32,032 nt of DNA, taken from assembly GCA_913776965.1 (NCBI GenBank), contig CAJYQL010000066.1, forward strand, positions 1 to 32,032. The letters run 5' to 3'. The position numbers and the translations under genes are program-made. This DNA comes from an uncultured Xylophilus sp. (GTDB lineage Bacteria; Pseudomonadota; Gammaproteobacteria; Burkholderiales; Burkholderiaceae_C). This document shows, in pieces, positions 18,268 to 26,964 of the stretch (position 1 is its first letter; the number at the start of each line of letters is the position of its first letter). The notes under the pieces are model-generated. The model did not search any database. It had not been told where the DNA came from and worked only from the letters and a program-made list of their open reading frames with translations.

Positions 18268-20159
18268 CCGCACGATTGCCGCCGCCCCCACCCCAGCCGC
18301 CGTCGCCCGATGTGCGGGTGAGCCACGCCTGGGACATGCCTTTCGGGGCGACGCTGCTGCCGACCCGCGGCGTGCGCTTCCGGCTGTGGGCGCCTGCCGC
18401 ACGCACGGTAGAGCTCAAGGAGATCCGCGAATCCGGCGACGTGCTCCACGCCGCCAAGGCGGAGGAGGGCGGCTGGTACGCCTGCACGCTCGACCATGCC
18501 GGCGCCGGTACCCGCTACCAGTGGCGGATCGACGGCGACCTGGCGGTGCCCGATCCGGCTTCGCGCTCCAACCCCGAAGGCCCGCACCGGCCGAGCGTGG
18601 TGGTGGACCCGCGCACCTTCGCCTGGGACACCGGCTGGCACGGCCGGCCTTGGCGCGACGTGGTGCTGTACGAGATGCACATCGGCACCTTCACGCCCGA
18701 AGGCACCTACGCGGCCGCCGAAGCCCGGCTGGACGAGCTGGCGGCCACCGGCATCACCGCGCTGGAACTGATGCCGCTCTCGGAATTCCCGGGCCGCTTC
18801 GGCTGGGGCTACGACGGGGTGCTGCCGTATGCGCCACATGCGCCGTACGGTACGCCCGACGAACTGAAGTATTTCATCCAGGCGGCCCACCGGCGTGGCC
18901 TGATGGTGTTCCTGGACGTGGTCTACAACCATTTCGGGCCGGACGGCAACTACCTCGGCGGCTACGCGCCGCAGTTCTTCTCGAAGGTGCACACCAACCC
19001 CTGGGGCAACTCGCTGAACTTCGACCGCGAAGGCTGCGATACGGTGCGCGACTTCTTCGTGCAGAACGCGCTCTACTGGCTGTGCGAATACCGCTTCGAC
19101 GGCCTGCGGCTCGATGCGATCCACGCGATCGTGGACGACAGCGCGCTCGACGTGGTGGACGAACTCGCGCAGCGGGTGCACGAAACGATCCGCGACCGGC
19201 ACGTCCACCTGGTGCTTGAGAACGAGAACAACGGCTGGCGCCGCCTGCCGGCCGACGGCCGCTACGACGCGCAGTGGAACGACGACTTCCACCACGTCAT
19301 GTACGTGGTGCTGACGGGCGACGATGCCGGCTACTACCAGGACTACGGCGACCGGCCGGTCGCGCTGCTCGGGCGCAGCCTCACCCACGGCTTCCTGTGG
19401 GAGGAATCGCGCCGGGCTGACGACGGCCATCGTCTGAACCTGCAGCCGGCGCCGGCCCAGCCGCTCGACGCGATGGTCAACTTCCTGGACAACCACGACC
19501 AGAGCGGCAACCGGGCCTTCGGCGAGCGGCTGAACGCGATGGCGGCGCCGGGCTCGCTGCCGGTGGCGACCGCGCTCACGCTGCTGTCGCCGGCCACGCC
19601 CATGCTGTTCGCCGGCCAGGAGTTCGATGCACGCACGCCGTTCCTCTACTTCGCCGACTGGGAAGCGGGCGAGTTGCGCGATGCGGTGACCGAGGGCCGT
19701 CTGCGCGACTTCGGCCAGTTCGCCAAGCGGGCCGACGGCGGCACCGGCGAGCCACCCGGCCCGTGCGAGCACTCCACCTTCGAGGCAAGCCGGCTCGACT
19801 GGGCCGCCGCCGCCGGGCCGCAGGGCCAGGCCTGGCGCGACTTCGTCCGGCAGGCGCTCGACGTGCGGCGCCGGTTCTTCGTGCCCCGGCTGTCGGGTCT
19901 GCTGCCGGGCGCCCATGTGTCGGCGCTGCGCGGCGAACGCAGCCTGGTGCTGCGCTGGCGCTACCAGGGCGGCGAGGTGATCGAGCTGCAGGCCCACCTG
20001 GGTGCGGAAGCGGTCGCCGTGGCCGATCTCCGGCCGTCGCCTTGGCCGCCGCTGCGTGCGCAGCGCGAGATCTTTTCCGTGGGCCGCATGGACGACACGT
20101 CCTGGGACCCGTGGTCGGCCCGCTGGACCCTCGGCATCGAGGGCCCGGTTCAAGCCTGA
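18264..20159 (+). CDS. treZ: Malto-oligosyltrehalose trehalohydrolase
   Basis: A 631-residue GH13 enzyme that releases trehalose from maltooligosyltrehalose made by TreY. An N-terminal CBM48-like domain (VRFRLWAPAARTVEL, 37–51) is followed by the barrel with GWGYDGVLPYAPH (180–192), the nucleophile Asp284 (LRLDAIHAI), acid/base Glu319 (LVLENENN) and Asp412 (LDNHDQSGN). These patterns separate TreZ from GlgB. The N-terminal 15 residues are proline-rich. The ATG overlaps the glgX stop. A 135-bp gap, unusual in this tightly packed operon, separates it from the malQ::treY gene and holds the third copy of the 44-bp element. Confidence 0.94.
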   Translation: MTARLPPPPPQPPSPDVRVSHAWDMPFGATLLPTRGVRFRLWAPAARTVELKEIRESGDVLHAAKAEEGGWYACTLDHAGAGTRYQWRIDGDLAVPDPASRSNPEGPHRPSVVVDPRTFAWDTGWHGRPWRDVVLYEMHIGTFTPEGTYAAAEARLDELAATGITALELMPLSEFPGRFGWGYDGVLPYAPHAPYGTPDELKYFIQAAHRRGLMVFLDVVYNHFGPDGNYLGGYAPQFFSKVHTNPWGNSLNFDREGCDTVRDFFVQNALYWLCEYRFDGLRLDAIHAIVDDSALDVVDELAQRVHETIRDRHVHLVLENENNGWRRLPADGRYDAQWNDDFHHVMYVVLTGDDAGYYQDYGDRPVALLGRSLTHGFLWEESRRADDGHRLNLQPAPAQPLDAMVNFLDNHDQSGNRAFGERLNAMAAPGSLPVATALTLLSPATPMLFAGQEFDARTPFLYFADWEAGELRDAVTEGRLRDFGQFAKRADGGTGEPPGPCEHSTFEASRLDWAAAAGPQGQAWRDFVRQALDVRRRFFVPRLSGLLPGAHVSALRGERSLVLRWRYQGGEVIELQAHLGAEAVAVADLRPSPWPPLRAQREIFSVGRMDDTSWDPWSARWTLGIEGPVQA

Positions 20160-20167
20160 AAATGGCT

Positions 20168-20211
20168 TTTGCGCAGGCGCAGCGTGCGCCACGCGCTATA
20201 GATTCGATAGC
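20168..20211 (+). repeat. 44-bp intergenic element, copy C (between treZ and malQ::treY)
   Basis: TTTGCGC (20168–20174), CGTGCG (20183–20188), GCGCTAT (20193–20199) and ATTCGATAGC (20202–20211). Two hairpins are possible: GGCGC/GCGCC (20176–20190) and GCTAT/ATAGC (20195–20211). The AAAATGGCTTTTGCGC opening and GCTAT…ATAGC end remind me of a short intergenic repeat common in Comamonadaceae genomes; that is from memory. Confidence 0.55.
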
Positions 20212-20294
20212 TGCTGCGCGGACGGTCGCAGCCGGTGCACGGCGCCGGCGGTACCGGTCGGCAGCGGCTGCATCCCTTTCCTGAAAGCCCTGCC

Positions 20295-23200
20295 GTGACC
20301 GAATCTTCCGCTCCCGTGCCAACCACCGACGACGAACGTGCCGCGCTGCATGCGCTGGCGTCCCGCGTCGGGCTGGCCACCAGCTACCACGACTTCTTCG
20401 GCGTGGACCGGGTGGTGCCCGACGACACCCTGCGCACCGCCCTGATGGCGATGGGCCTGCCGGCGGCCGATGCCGCGCAGGTCCGGTCCTCGCTCGCCGC
20501 CGAAGGCGCGGCCCGTTCCGAGCCGCTGCCGCCTGTCGTGGTGGTGCGCGAAGGGGCCGATGCCTACGGCGTGCGGCTGGCCGCCGGCATCCCGGATGGC
20601 CGCGCCTGGCGGCTGGTGCTGGAGGGCGGCACCGCCGAGACCCTCCACAACCACACCGGCGGCGACGGTCATCCCTACGTCGTGCTGCCCGCGCATCTGC
20701 CGGCCGGCTACCACCGGCTGGAAGCCGCGGACGACACCGCCTCCTACTGCACCGTGATCGCCACGCCGGCCCGCTGCTGGATGCCGGAGGCGCTGCAGGT
20801 CGGCGAACGCTGGTGGGGCCCGTGCGTGCAGCTGTACGCGCTGCGGTCGGCGCGCAACTGGGGCATCGGCGATTTCACCGACCTGCGCACCCTGATGCAG
20901 GCGATGGCGCTGCAGGGTGCGTCCTTCGTCGGGCTGAACCCGCTGCATGCGCTCTTCCCGCACCGGCCGGAGGTCGCCAGCCCCTACAGCCCGTCGAGCC
21001 GCAACGCGCTCAACCCGATCTACCTCGACGTGGAGGCGCTGCCGGAATTCCTCGAATGCGACGAGGCCCGCCGCTGGGTCGACAGCGAGGACTTCCAGCG
21101 CCGGCTGCAGCAGTTGCGCGCCGCCGAGATGGTCGATTACGCCCAGGTCGCCGCGGCCAAGACCGGCGTGCTGGAACTGCTGTGGAAGCACTTCCGCAGC
21201 CGACACCTGGTCGCCGCGTCGGATCGGGCGCGGGCCTTCACCGACTTCGTCTCTGCGCGCGGCGAGGGGCTGCGGGCGCATGCGCTGTTCGAAGCGCTGC
21301 AGGCGCACTTCTTCGCTGCCGACCCGACGGTCTGGGGCTGGCCGGCATGGCCGGCGGAATACCGCTCGCCCGACAGCCCGGCGGTGGCCGAATTCGTCCG
21401 CACCCACGAGGAGCGGGTCGGTTTCCATCTGTGGCTGCAGTGGCTGACCGACCAGCAGCTCGCCGCGGCCCAGCAGCGCGCCCGCGCCACCGGCATGGGC
21501 CTGGGGCTGTACTGCGACCTGGCAGTCGGGGTGAACGAGGGCGGCTCCGAGACCTGGACCGAGCCGTCCGCCTATGCGCTCGGCATGCACGTCGGCGCGC
21601 CGCCCGACGCGCTCAACGCGCTCGGCCAGAACTGGGGCCTGCCGCCGCTCAACCCGGCGCGGCTGCAGGCCGGCCGCTACCAGCCGTTCATCGAGACCCT
21701 GCGCGCCAACATGCGCCATGCCGGCGCACTGCGGCTCGACCATGTGATGGGGCTGATGCGGCTGTTCTGGATCTCGCCGACGGGCGGGTCCTACGTGTCC
21801 TATCCGCTCGACGACCTGCTCGGCATCCTGGCGCTGGAGAGCCATCGCCACCGCTGCATGGTGATCGGCGAGGATCTCGGCAACGTCGCACCCCGCATGC
21901 GCGAGGCGATGCACGAACGCGCGCTGCTGTCGTACCGCCCGCTGTTCTTCGAACGCGGCCACGACGGCAGCTTCCGCTCGCCGGAGGAATGGCCGGCCGA
22001 AGCGCTGGCCGTGGTCAGCACCCACGACCTGCCGACCCTGCGCGGCTTCTGGAGCGGCGAGGACATCGAGCTGCAGGCGCGCCTGCACCTCTACCCGAGC
22101 GAGCAGGTGCACGGCCAGCAGGTGATGGCCCGCTCGGCCGACCGCGCGCAGCTGCTGCTCGCGCTCGACCGCGAAGGCCTGCTGCCGCCGGGCACCACCG
22201 TACATCCGACCTCGCTGCCCGAGAGCACCCCGGCCTTCGCCGATGCGGTCTACGCCTTCCTGGCGCGCACCCCGTCGCTGCTGGTGGGCGTGCAGTTGGA
22301 GGATGTGACGCAGCAGCTGCTGCAGGTCAACGTGCCTGGCACCGGCGAGGACGTGTTCCCGAACTGGCGGCGCAAGCTGTCGCTCGAGGTGGAGGAGTTG
22401 GCGACCGATCCGCGCATGCTGTCGGTGGCGGCGGTGCTGCGGGCGCGGCGCAGCGGCCCGCGGCCGGAACGCCCGCTGATCGGGCCGGGCGAACTGCCGG
22501 GCCTCGAGACGGCGCAGATCCCGTCGTCCACCTACCGGATCCAGTTCCATGCCGACATGCGCTTCGAGCAGGCGACGGCGATCGTGCCCTACCTGCATGC
22601 GCTCGGCATCAGCCACCTCTACGCCTCGCCCTACCTGCGCGCCCGCGCCGGCAGCACGCACGGCTACGACATCGTCGACCACAACGCGCTGAACCCGGAA
22701 GTGGGCGACGAGGCCGATTTCGACCGGCTCTGCCGCGCACTGCGCCGCCACGGCATGCAGCAGATGCTCGACATCGTGCCGAACCACATGGGCGTGCTCG
22801 AGGCCGACAATGCCTGGTGGCTCGACGTGCTGGAGAACGGCCCGGCGGCGGTCCATGCGCCGTTCTTCGACATCGAGTGGAACCCGTCGGCGCCCGAGAT
22901 GGCCGGCAAGGTGCTGCTGCCGGTGCTGGGCGACCACTACGGCCGGGTGCTGGAAGCCGGCGAACTGCAGCTGCGCTTCGAGCCCGAGGCGGGCGAGTTC
23001 TGGCTGCACTATTTCGACCACCGCTTCCCGATCGACCCGCGCGACTACGCCGCGATCCTGTCGGCCCTGCCGATGCCGGCCGCGCAGAACGAGGACCAGC
23101 GCGACGCGCAGGCGGCGGTGCAGTCGCTGATGCACGCCTTCGCGACGCTGCCGGCCCGCGACGATCTCTCGGCATCCGCACGCGAGGCCCGCGAGCGCGA

Positions 23201-25403
23201 CCGGCCCCTGCACAAGCGCGCGCTGGCCCGGCTGGTGCGCAAGCAGCCCTGGTTCGAGCCGTGGGTGCAGGCCTGCGTCAAGCAGCTCAACGGCAGCGCT
23301 GACCAGCCGGCGAGCGTCGATGCGCTCGACGCACTGGTGCGCCGGCAGGCCTACCGGCTCGCCTACTGGCGGGTGGCGGGCGACGACATCAACTACCGCC
23401 GCTTCTTCGACGTGAACACCCTGGCCGGGGTGCGGCAGGAGCTGGACGAGGTGTTCGAGGCGACGCACCGCCGCATCCTGCGCTGGCTGCAGGACGGCCG
23501 GATCGCCGCGCTGCGGATCGACCATCCGGACGGGCTGTCGGACCCGCGCGGGTATTTCGAGCGTCTGCAGGGCCGCTTCGCCTCGCTCGCCGACATCGAC
23601 GGCCATGCGCGCCGGGCGCTGTACCTGGTCGTCGAGAAGATCCTCGACTACGACGAGGAGTTGCCGCCCGAATGGCCGGTGCACGGCGGCACCGGCTACC
23701 GGTTCTCCGGGCTGGTCAACAGCGTGTTCGTGGAGACGGCCAACGAGGCGGCGTTCGATGCGCTGTACGGCACCTTCACCGGCGAGCGCGACGGCTTCGA
23801 CGACATCGTGTTCGACGCCAAGCTGCATGTGATCGACCATGCGCTGTCGAGCGAGCTCGGCTGGCTGACCGAGGCGCTCTACCGCATCACCCGCGCCGAC
23901 CGGCGCACCTGCGACTTCACCCGCAACCGCCTGCGCGATGCGCTGGCGGTGGTGGCTGCCTGCTTCCCGGTCTACCGTACCTACATCCGCGCGCAGGACA
24001 CGGCGGTGCGGCCGGCCGACCGCGCAGTGATCGACCACGCCGCCGACTGCGCCAAGGCGCGCAGCGAGGGCGAGGAGGTCACGGTGATCGACCACCTGCG
24101 CGGCCTGCTGCTGGACGCCTGCACGATCGAGGATGCGGACCGCCGCGCGGCGGTGATGCGCTTCGTCGCCCGCTGGCAGCAGTTCACCGCGCCGGTCATG
24201 GCCAAGGCGATGGAGGACACCGCCTTCTACCGCTACAACCGGCTGGTGTCGCTGAACGACGTGGGCGGGGACCCGCAGCGTTTCGGCATCACCGCGGCGG
24301 ACTTCCACGCCGCCAACGCCCACGACATGGCGACGCGGCCCCACTGGCTGCTCGGCACCTCGACCCACGACAGCAAGCGCTCGGAGGACGTGCGCACCCG
24401 GATCGACGTGCTGTCGGAAATCCCGGCCGAGTGGGAGGCCGCGATCGGCCGCTGGCATGCGCTCGCCGCGCCGCTGCGCCGGCCGGTGGACGGCGAGCCC
24501 GCCCCGGACCGCAACGACGAGTACCTGTTCTGGCAGACGCTGGTCGGCGTATGGCCGCTGGCCGCGCCCGATGCCGGGGAGTGCGACACGTTGCGCGAGC
24601 GGCTGCAGGCCTACATGCTGAAGGCGATCCGCGAGGCCAAGCGGCACACCAGCTGGTTGGATAACCGCGCCGACTACGAGAATGCGGTGGCCGGCTTCAT
24701 CGACGGCCTGTTCGACCCGGTGCGCGGCGCGGCGCTGCTGCAGGACATCCAGGCTTTCGTGGACGGCATCGCGCCCTTCGGCTGCGCCAACAGCCTGTCG
24801 CTGGTGGCCCTGAAGCTGACCTCGCCGGGCGTGCCGGACATCTACCACGGCTGCGAGCATTGGAACTTCAGCCTGGTCGATCCGGACAACCGCCGGCCGG
24901 TGGATTTCGACCGGCTCTCGGACATGCTCGCGCAGCTCCAGCAACTCTATGCGGACGGTCCGCCGTCCGACGCCGACTGGGCCGCACTGCTCGCCACGCC
25001 CGAGAACGGGCGCGTCAAGCAGCTGGTCACCTGGCGTCTGCTGCAGCTGCGGCAGGCGCGGCCGGAAGTATTCGCCCAGGGCGACTACCGTCCGGTGCAG
25101 CCGACCGGTGCCCGGGCCCACCAGCTGGTCGCCTTCACCCGTACCGGCGATGCCGGCAGCGTGGTCACCGTCGCCGCACGGCTGCTGCGCTCGGCCACCG
25201 CGACGCTGCCGGCCGACGCGGCCGCACGGCGGGCGCTCTGGCAGGACACCGCGGTCGCGTTGCCCTCCGGCGGGGACTGGGTGGACTGGATCACCGGCCG
25301 TCCAGTGGCGCTGGCGGCCGACGGCGGGGTGGACGTTGCCGGCGTGCTGGCCAGGCTGCCGGTCGCGGTGCTGGTGCCCGCATCCTGGATGATGCGGGGA
25401 TGA
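20295..25403 (+). CDS. Fused 4-alpha-glucanotransferase and malto-oligosyltrehalose synthase
   Basis: One uninterrupted 1702-residue frame joins two enzymes. Residues 1 to about 735 are a bacterial amylomaltase (MalQ, GH77) with its N-terminal domain, SPYSPSSRNALNPIYLD, nucleophile Asp482 (LRLDHVMG), acid/base Glu526 (IGEDLGN) and Asp578 (STHDLPT). Residues from about 741 are TreY (GH13_26), opening with STYRIQF, with Asp1076 (LRIDHPDG), Glu1114 (LVVEKIL) and Asp1359 (STHDSKRSED). MalQ reshuffles malto-oligosaccharides and TreY turns their reducing end into a trehalose unit. All six catalytic carboxylates are present, so both halves should be active. I chose the GTG at 20295, which gives the natural MalQ N-terminus; a GTG at 20235 would add 20 residues. 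The stop overlaps glgA. Confidence 0.93.
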   Translation: MTESSAPVPTTDDERAALHALASRVGLATSYHDFFGVDRVVPDDTLRTALMAMGLPAADAAQVRSSLAAEGAARSEPLPPVVVVREGADAYGVRLAAGIPDGRAWRLVLEGGTAETLHNHTGGDGHPYVVLPAHLPAGYHRLEAADDTASYCTVIATPARCWMPEALQVGERWWGPCVQLYALRSARNWGIGDFTDLRTLMQAMALQGASFVGLNPLHALFPHRPEVASPYSPSSRNALNPIYLDVEALPEFLECDEARRWVDSEDFQRRLQQLRAAEMVDYAQVAAAKTGVLELLWKHFRSRHLVAASDRARAFTDFVSARGEGLRAHALFEALQAHFFAADPTVWGWPAWPAEYRSPDSPAVAEFVRTHEERVGFHLWLQWLTDQQLAAAQQRARATGMGLGLYCDLAVGVNEGGSETWTEPSAYALGMHVGAPPDALNALGQNWGLPPLNPARLQAGRYQPFIETLRANMRHAGALRLDHVMGLMRLFWISPTGGSYVSYPLDDLLGILALESHRHRCMVIGEDLGNVAPRMREAMHERALLSYRPLFFERGHDGSFRSPEEWPAEALAVVSTHDLPTLRGFWSGEDIELQARLHLYPSEQVHGQQVMARSADRAQLLLALDREGLLPPGTTVHPTSLPESTPAFADAVYAFLARTPSLLVGVQLEDVTQQLLQVNVPGTGEDVFPNWRRKLSLEVEELATDPRMLSVAAVLRARRSGPRPERPLIGPGELPGLETAQIPSSTYRIQFHADMRFEQATAIVPYLHALGISHLYASPYLRARAGSTHGYDIVDHNALNPEVGDEADFDRLCRALRRHGMQQMLDIVPNHMGVLEADNAWWLDVLENGPAAVHAPFFDIEWNPSAPEMAGKVLLPVLGDHYGRVLEAGELQLRFEPEAGEFWLHYFDHRFPIDPRDYAAILSALPMPAAQNEDQRDAQAAVQSLMHAFATLPARDDLSASAREARERDRPLHKRALARLVRKQPWFEPWVQACVKQLNGSADQPASVDALDALVRRQAYRLAYWRVAGDDINYRRFFDVNTLAGVRQELDEVFEATHRRILRWLQDGRIAALRIDHPDGLSDPRGYFERLQGRFASLADIDGHARRALYLVVEKILDYDEELPPEWPVHGGTGYRFSGLVNSVFVETANEAAFDALYGTFTGERDGFDDIVFDAKLHVIDHALSSELGWLTEALYRITRADRRTCDFTRNRLRDALAVVAACFPVYRTYIRAQDTAVRPADRAVIDHAADCAKARSEGEEVTVIDHLRGLLLDACTIEDADRRAAVMRFVARWQQFTAPVMAKAMEDTAFYRYNRLVSLNDVGGDPQRFGITAADFHAANAHDMATRPHWLLGTSTHDSKRSEDVRTRIDVLSEIPAEWEAAIGRWHALAAPLRRPVDGEPAPDRNDEYLFWQTLVGVWPLAAPDAGECDTLRERLQAYMLKAIREAKRHTSWLDNRADYENAVAGFIDGLFDPVRGAALLQDIQAFVDGIAPFGCANSLSLVALKLTSPGVPDIYHGCEHWNFSLVDPDNRRPVDFDRLSDMLAQLQQLYADGPPSDADWAALLATPENGRVKQLVTWRLLQLRQARPEVFAQGDYRPVQPTGARAHQLVAFTRTGDAGSVVTVAARLLRSATATLPADAAARRALWQDTAVALPSGGDWVDWITGRPVALAADGGVDVAGVLARLPVAVLVPASWMMRG

Positions 25404-26881
25404 GTCTGAAAATCCTATTCGCCACCCCCGAATATGCGCCCTGGGTCAAGACCGGCGGCCTGGGCGACGTGAGCGGCGCACTGCCGCCGGCGCTGGCCGC
25501 CCTCGGCCACGAGGTCCTGGTCCTGGTGCCGGCTTACGAAGCCCTGTTCGCCGATCTGAGCGAGCGCACGCCGGTGCTGGCCCTGCCGGCACGCGACGGC
25601 TGGCCGGCAGCGCAGCTGAGCACCGCACGGCAGCCGGGCGGCGTCACGCTGCTGCTGCTCGAATGCCCGGAGCTGTACGGCCAGCCGGGCGGCCCCTACC
25701 TCGATGCCCAAGGCCGCGACCATCCGCACAACGCGCGGCGCTTCGCCTTCCTGTCCCATGTCGCGGCGCTGCTTTCGTCCGACCGTTCGCCGTGGACCGG
25801 CTGGCAGCCAGACATCCTGCACTGCCACGACTGGACCTGCGGCCTGGCGCCGTTCTACTTGCACCTGGCCCGGCGCGACGGCGCCACGACGGCCGCGAGC
25901 GTGATGACGATCCACAACCTCGCGTTCCAGGGGCTGTTTCCGCTGCACGAGGCGGGCGCGCTCGGCATTCCGCCCGCGTGGCAGGGCGTGGACGGCGTGG
26001 AGTACTGGGGCCAGCTGTCGATGCTGAAGGCCGGGCTACTGTTCTGCGACGCGATCACCACCGTCAGCCCGACCTATGCGCGCGAGATCCGTACCGAAGC
26101 GCTCGGCATGGGCCTGCACGGCGTGCTGCAGGCCCGGGCCGACCGGCTGCACGGCATCCTCAACGGAGTGGATACCTCCATCTGGAACCCGGCGACCGAC
26201 GCGCTGCTGCCGCACCGCTTCCGTCCCGACGCGCTCTGGGGCAAGGCCGTCTGCAAGGGTGCACTGCAGCGCGAATGCGGGCTGGCCGAGCGGCCGGACG
26301 CGCTGCTGCTGGCGCTGGTCGGCCGGCTGACCGCGCAGAAGGGCATCGACCTGGTGGTCGCGGCCCTGCCGTGGATCGTGGCGCAGGGCGCGCAGCTGGT
26401 GGTGCTGGGGCAGGGCGATGCGCCCTTGCAGGACGCCCTGCGGGCCGCCGCCGCCGCCCATCCGCGGCAGGTGCATGTGCATGTCGGTTTCAGCGAACTG
26501 CAGGCACACCGGATCGAGGCCGGCGCCGACGCTTTTCTGATGCCGTCGCGCTACGAGCCGTGCGGGCTCAACCAGATGTACAGCCAGCTCTACGGCACGC
26601 CGCCGCTGGTGCATGCGACCGGCGGCCTGGCCGATTCGGTGGTGGACCTAGCCGCAGGCGCGGACCGGGCAACCGGCGTGGTGATCGACGACGCGACGCC
26701 TGCGGCGCTGGTGGACGGACTGGAGCGGCTGCAGGCCGCCTTCCGCGATCCGCCGCTCTGGCGGGCACTGCAGCGAAACGGCATGGCGAGCGGCTTCGGC
26801 TGGCAGGACAGTGCGCGCGCTTATGACGCGGTGTTCGCACCGCTGGCGGCGGCTCGCCGTGCGAAGGCACAGCCGGCCTGA
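25400..26881 (+). CDS. glgA: Glycogen synthase (ADP-glucose type, GT5)
   Basis: A 493-residue GT-B glycosyltransferase that extends alpha-1,4 glucan from ADP-glucose supplied by GlgC. The N-terminal KTGGLGD (17–23) contacts the donor phosphate. HCHDW (141–145), HNLAFQG (172–178), the VGRLTAQKG loop (307–315) and EPCGLNQMYS (386–395) follow in the expected order. The motif is KTGGLGD where many GT5 members have KTGGLAD. It is the last glycogen gene, coupled to malQ::treY by ATGA. The 83-bp gap to the next gene shows no clear terminator, so read-through into the following cassette is likely. Confidence 0.97.
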   Translation: MSLKILFATPEYAPWVKTGGLGDVSGALPPALAALGHEVLVLVPAYEALFADLSERTPVLALPARDGWPAAQLSTARQPGGVTLLLLECPELYGQPGGPYLDAQGRDHPHNARRFAFLSHVAALLSSDRSPWTGWQPDILHCHDWTCGLAPFYLHLARRDGATTAASVMTIHNLAFQGLFPLHEAGALGIPPAWQGVDGVEYWGQLSMLKAGLLFCDAITTVSPTYAREIRTEALGMGLHGVLQARADRLHGILNGVDTSIWNPATDALLPHRFRPDALWGKAVCKGALQRECGLAERPDALLLALVGRLTAQKGIDLVVAALPWIVAQGAQLVVLGQGDAPLQDALRAAAAAHPRQVHVHVGFSELQAHRIEAGADAFLMPSRYEPCGLNQMYSQLYGTPPLVHATGGLADSVVDLAAGADRATGVVIDDATPAALVDGLERLQAAFRDPPLWRALQRNGMASGFGWQDSARAYDAVFAPLAAARRAKAQPA

Positions 26882-26964
26882 CGCGCGTCATCCCACCGGC
26901 GTCCCACAGGTCCGGGGCGCCATCGCTGACAGGGCTGTAGCGTAGGGGCCACTACGGTCGAAAG

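Noticed and set aside
20196-25121. A 1641-codon open frame on the minus strand opposite malQ::treY
   Set aside because: It is antisense to a protein with two full sets of catalytic motifs. Its translation is His/Arg/Gln/Val-rich low complexity with no recognisable domain, as expected from high-GC codon bias.
26926-26954. CTGACA as the -35 box of a separate promoter for the four-gene cassette
   Set aside because: No acceptable -10 hexamer is found at 16–19 bp spacing.
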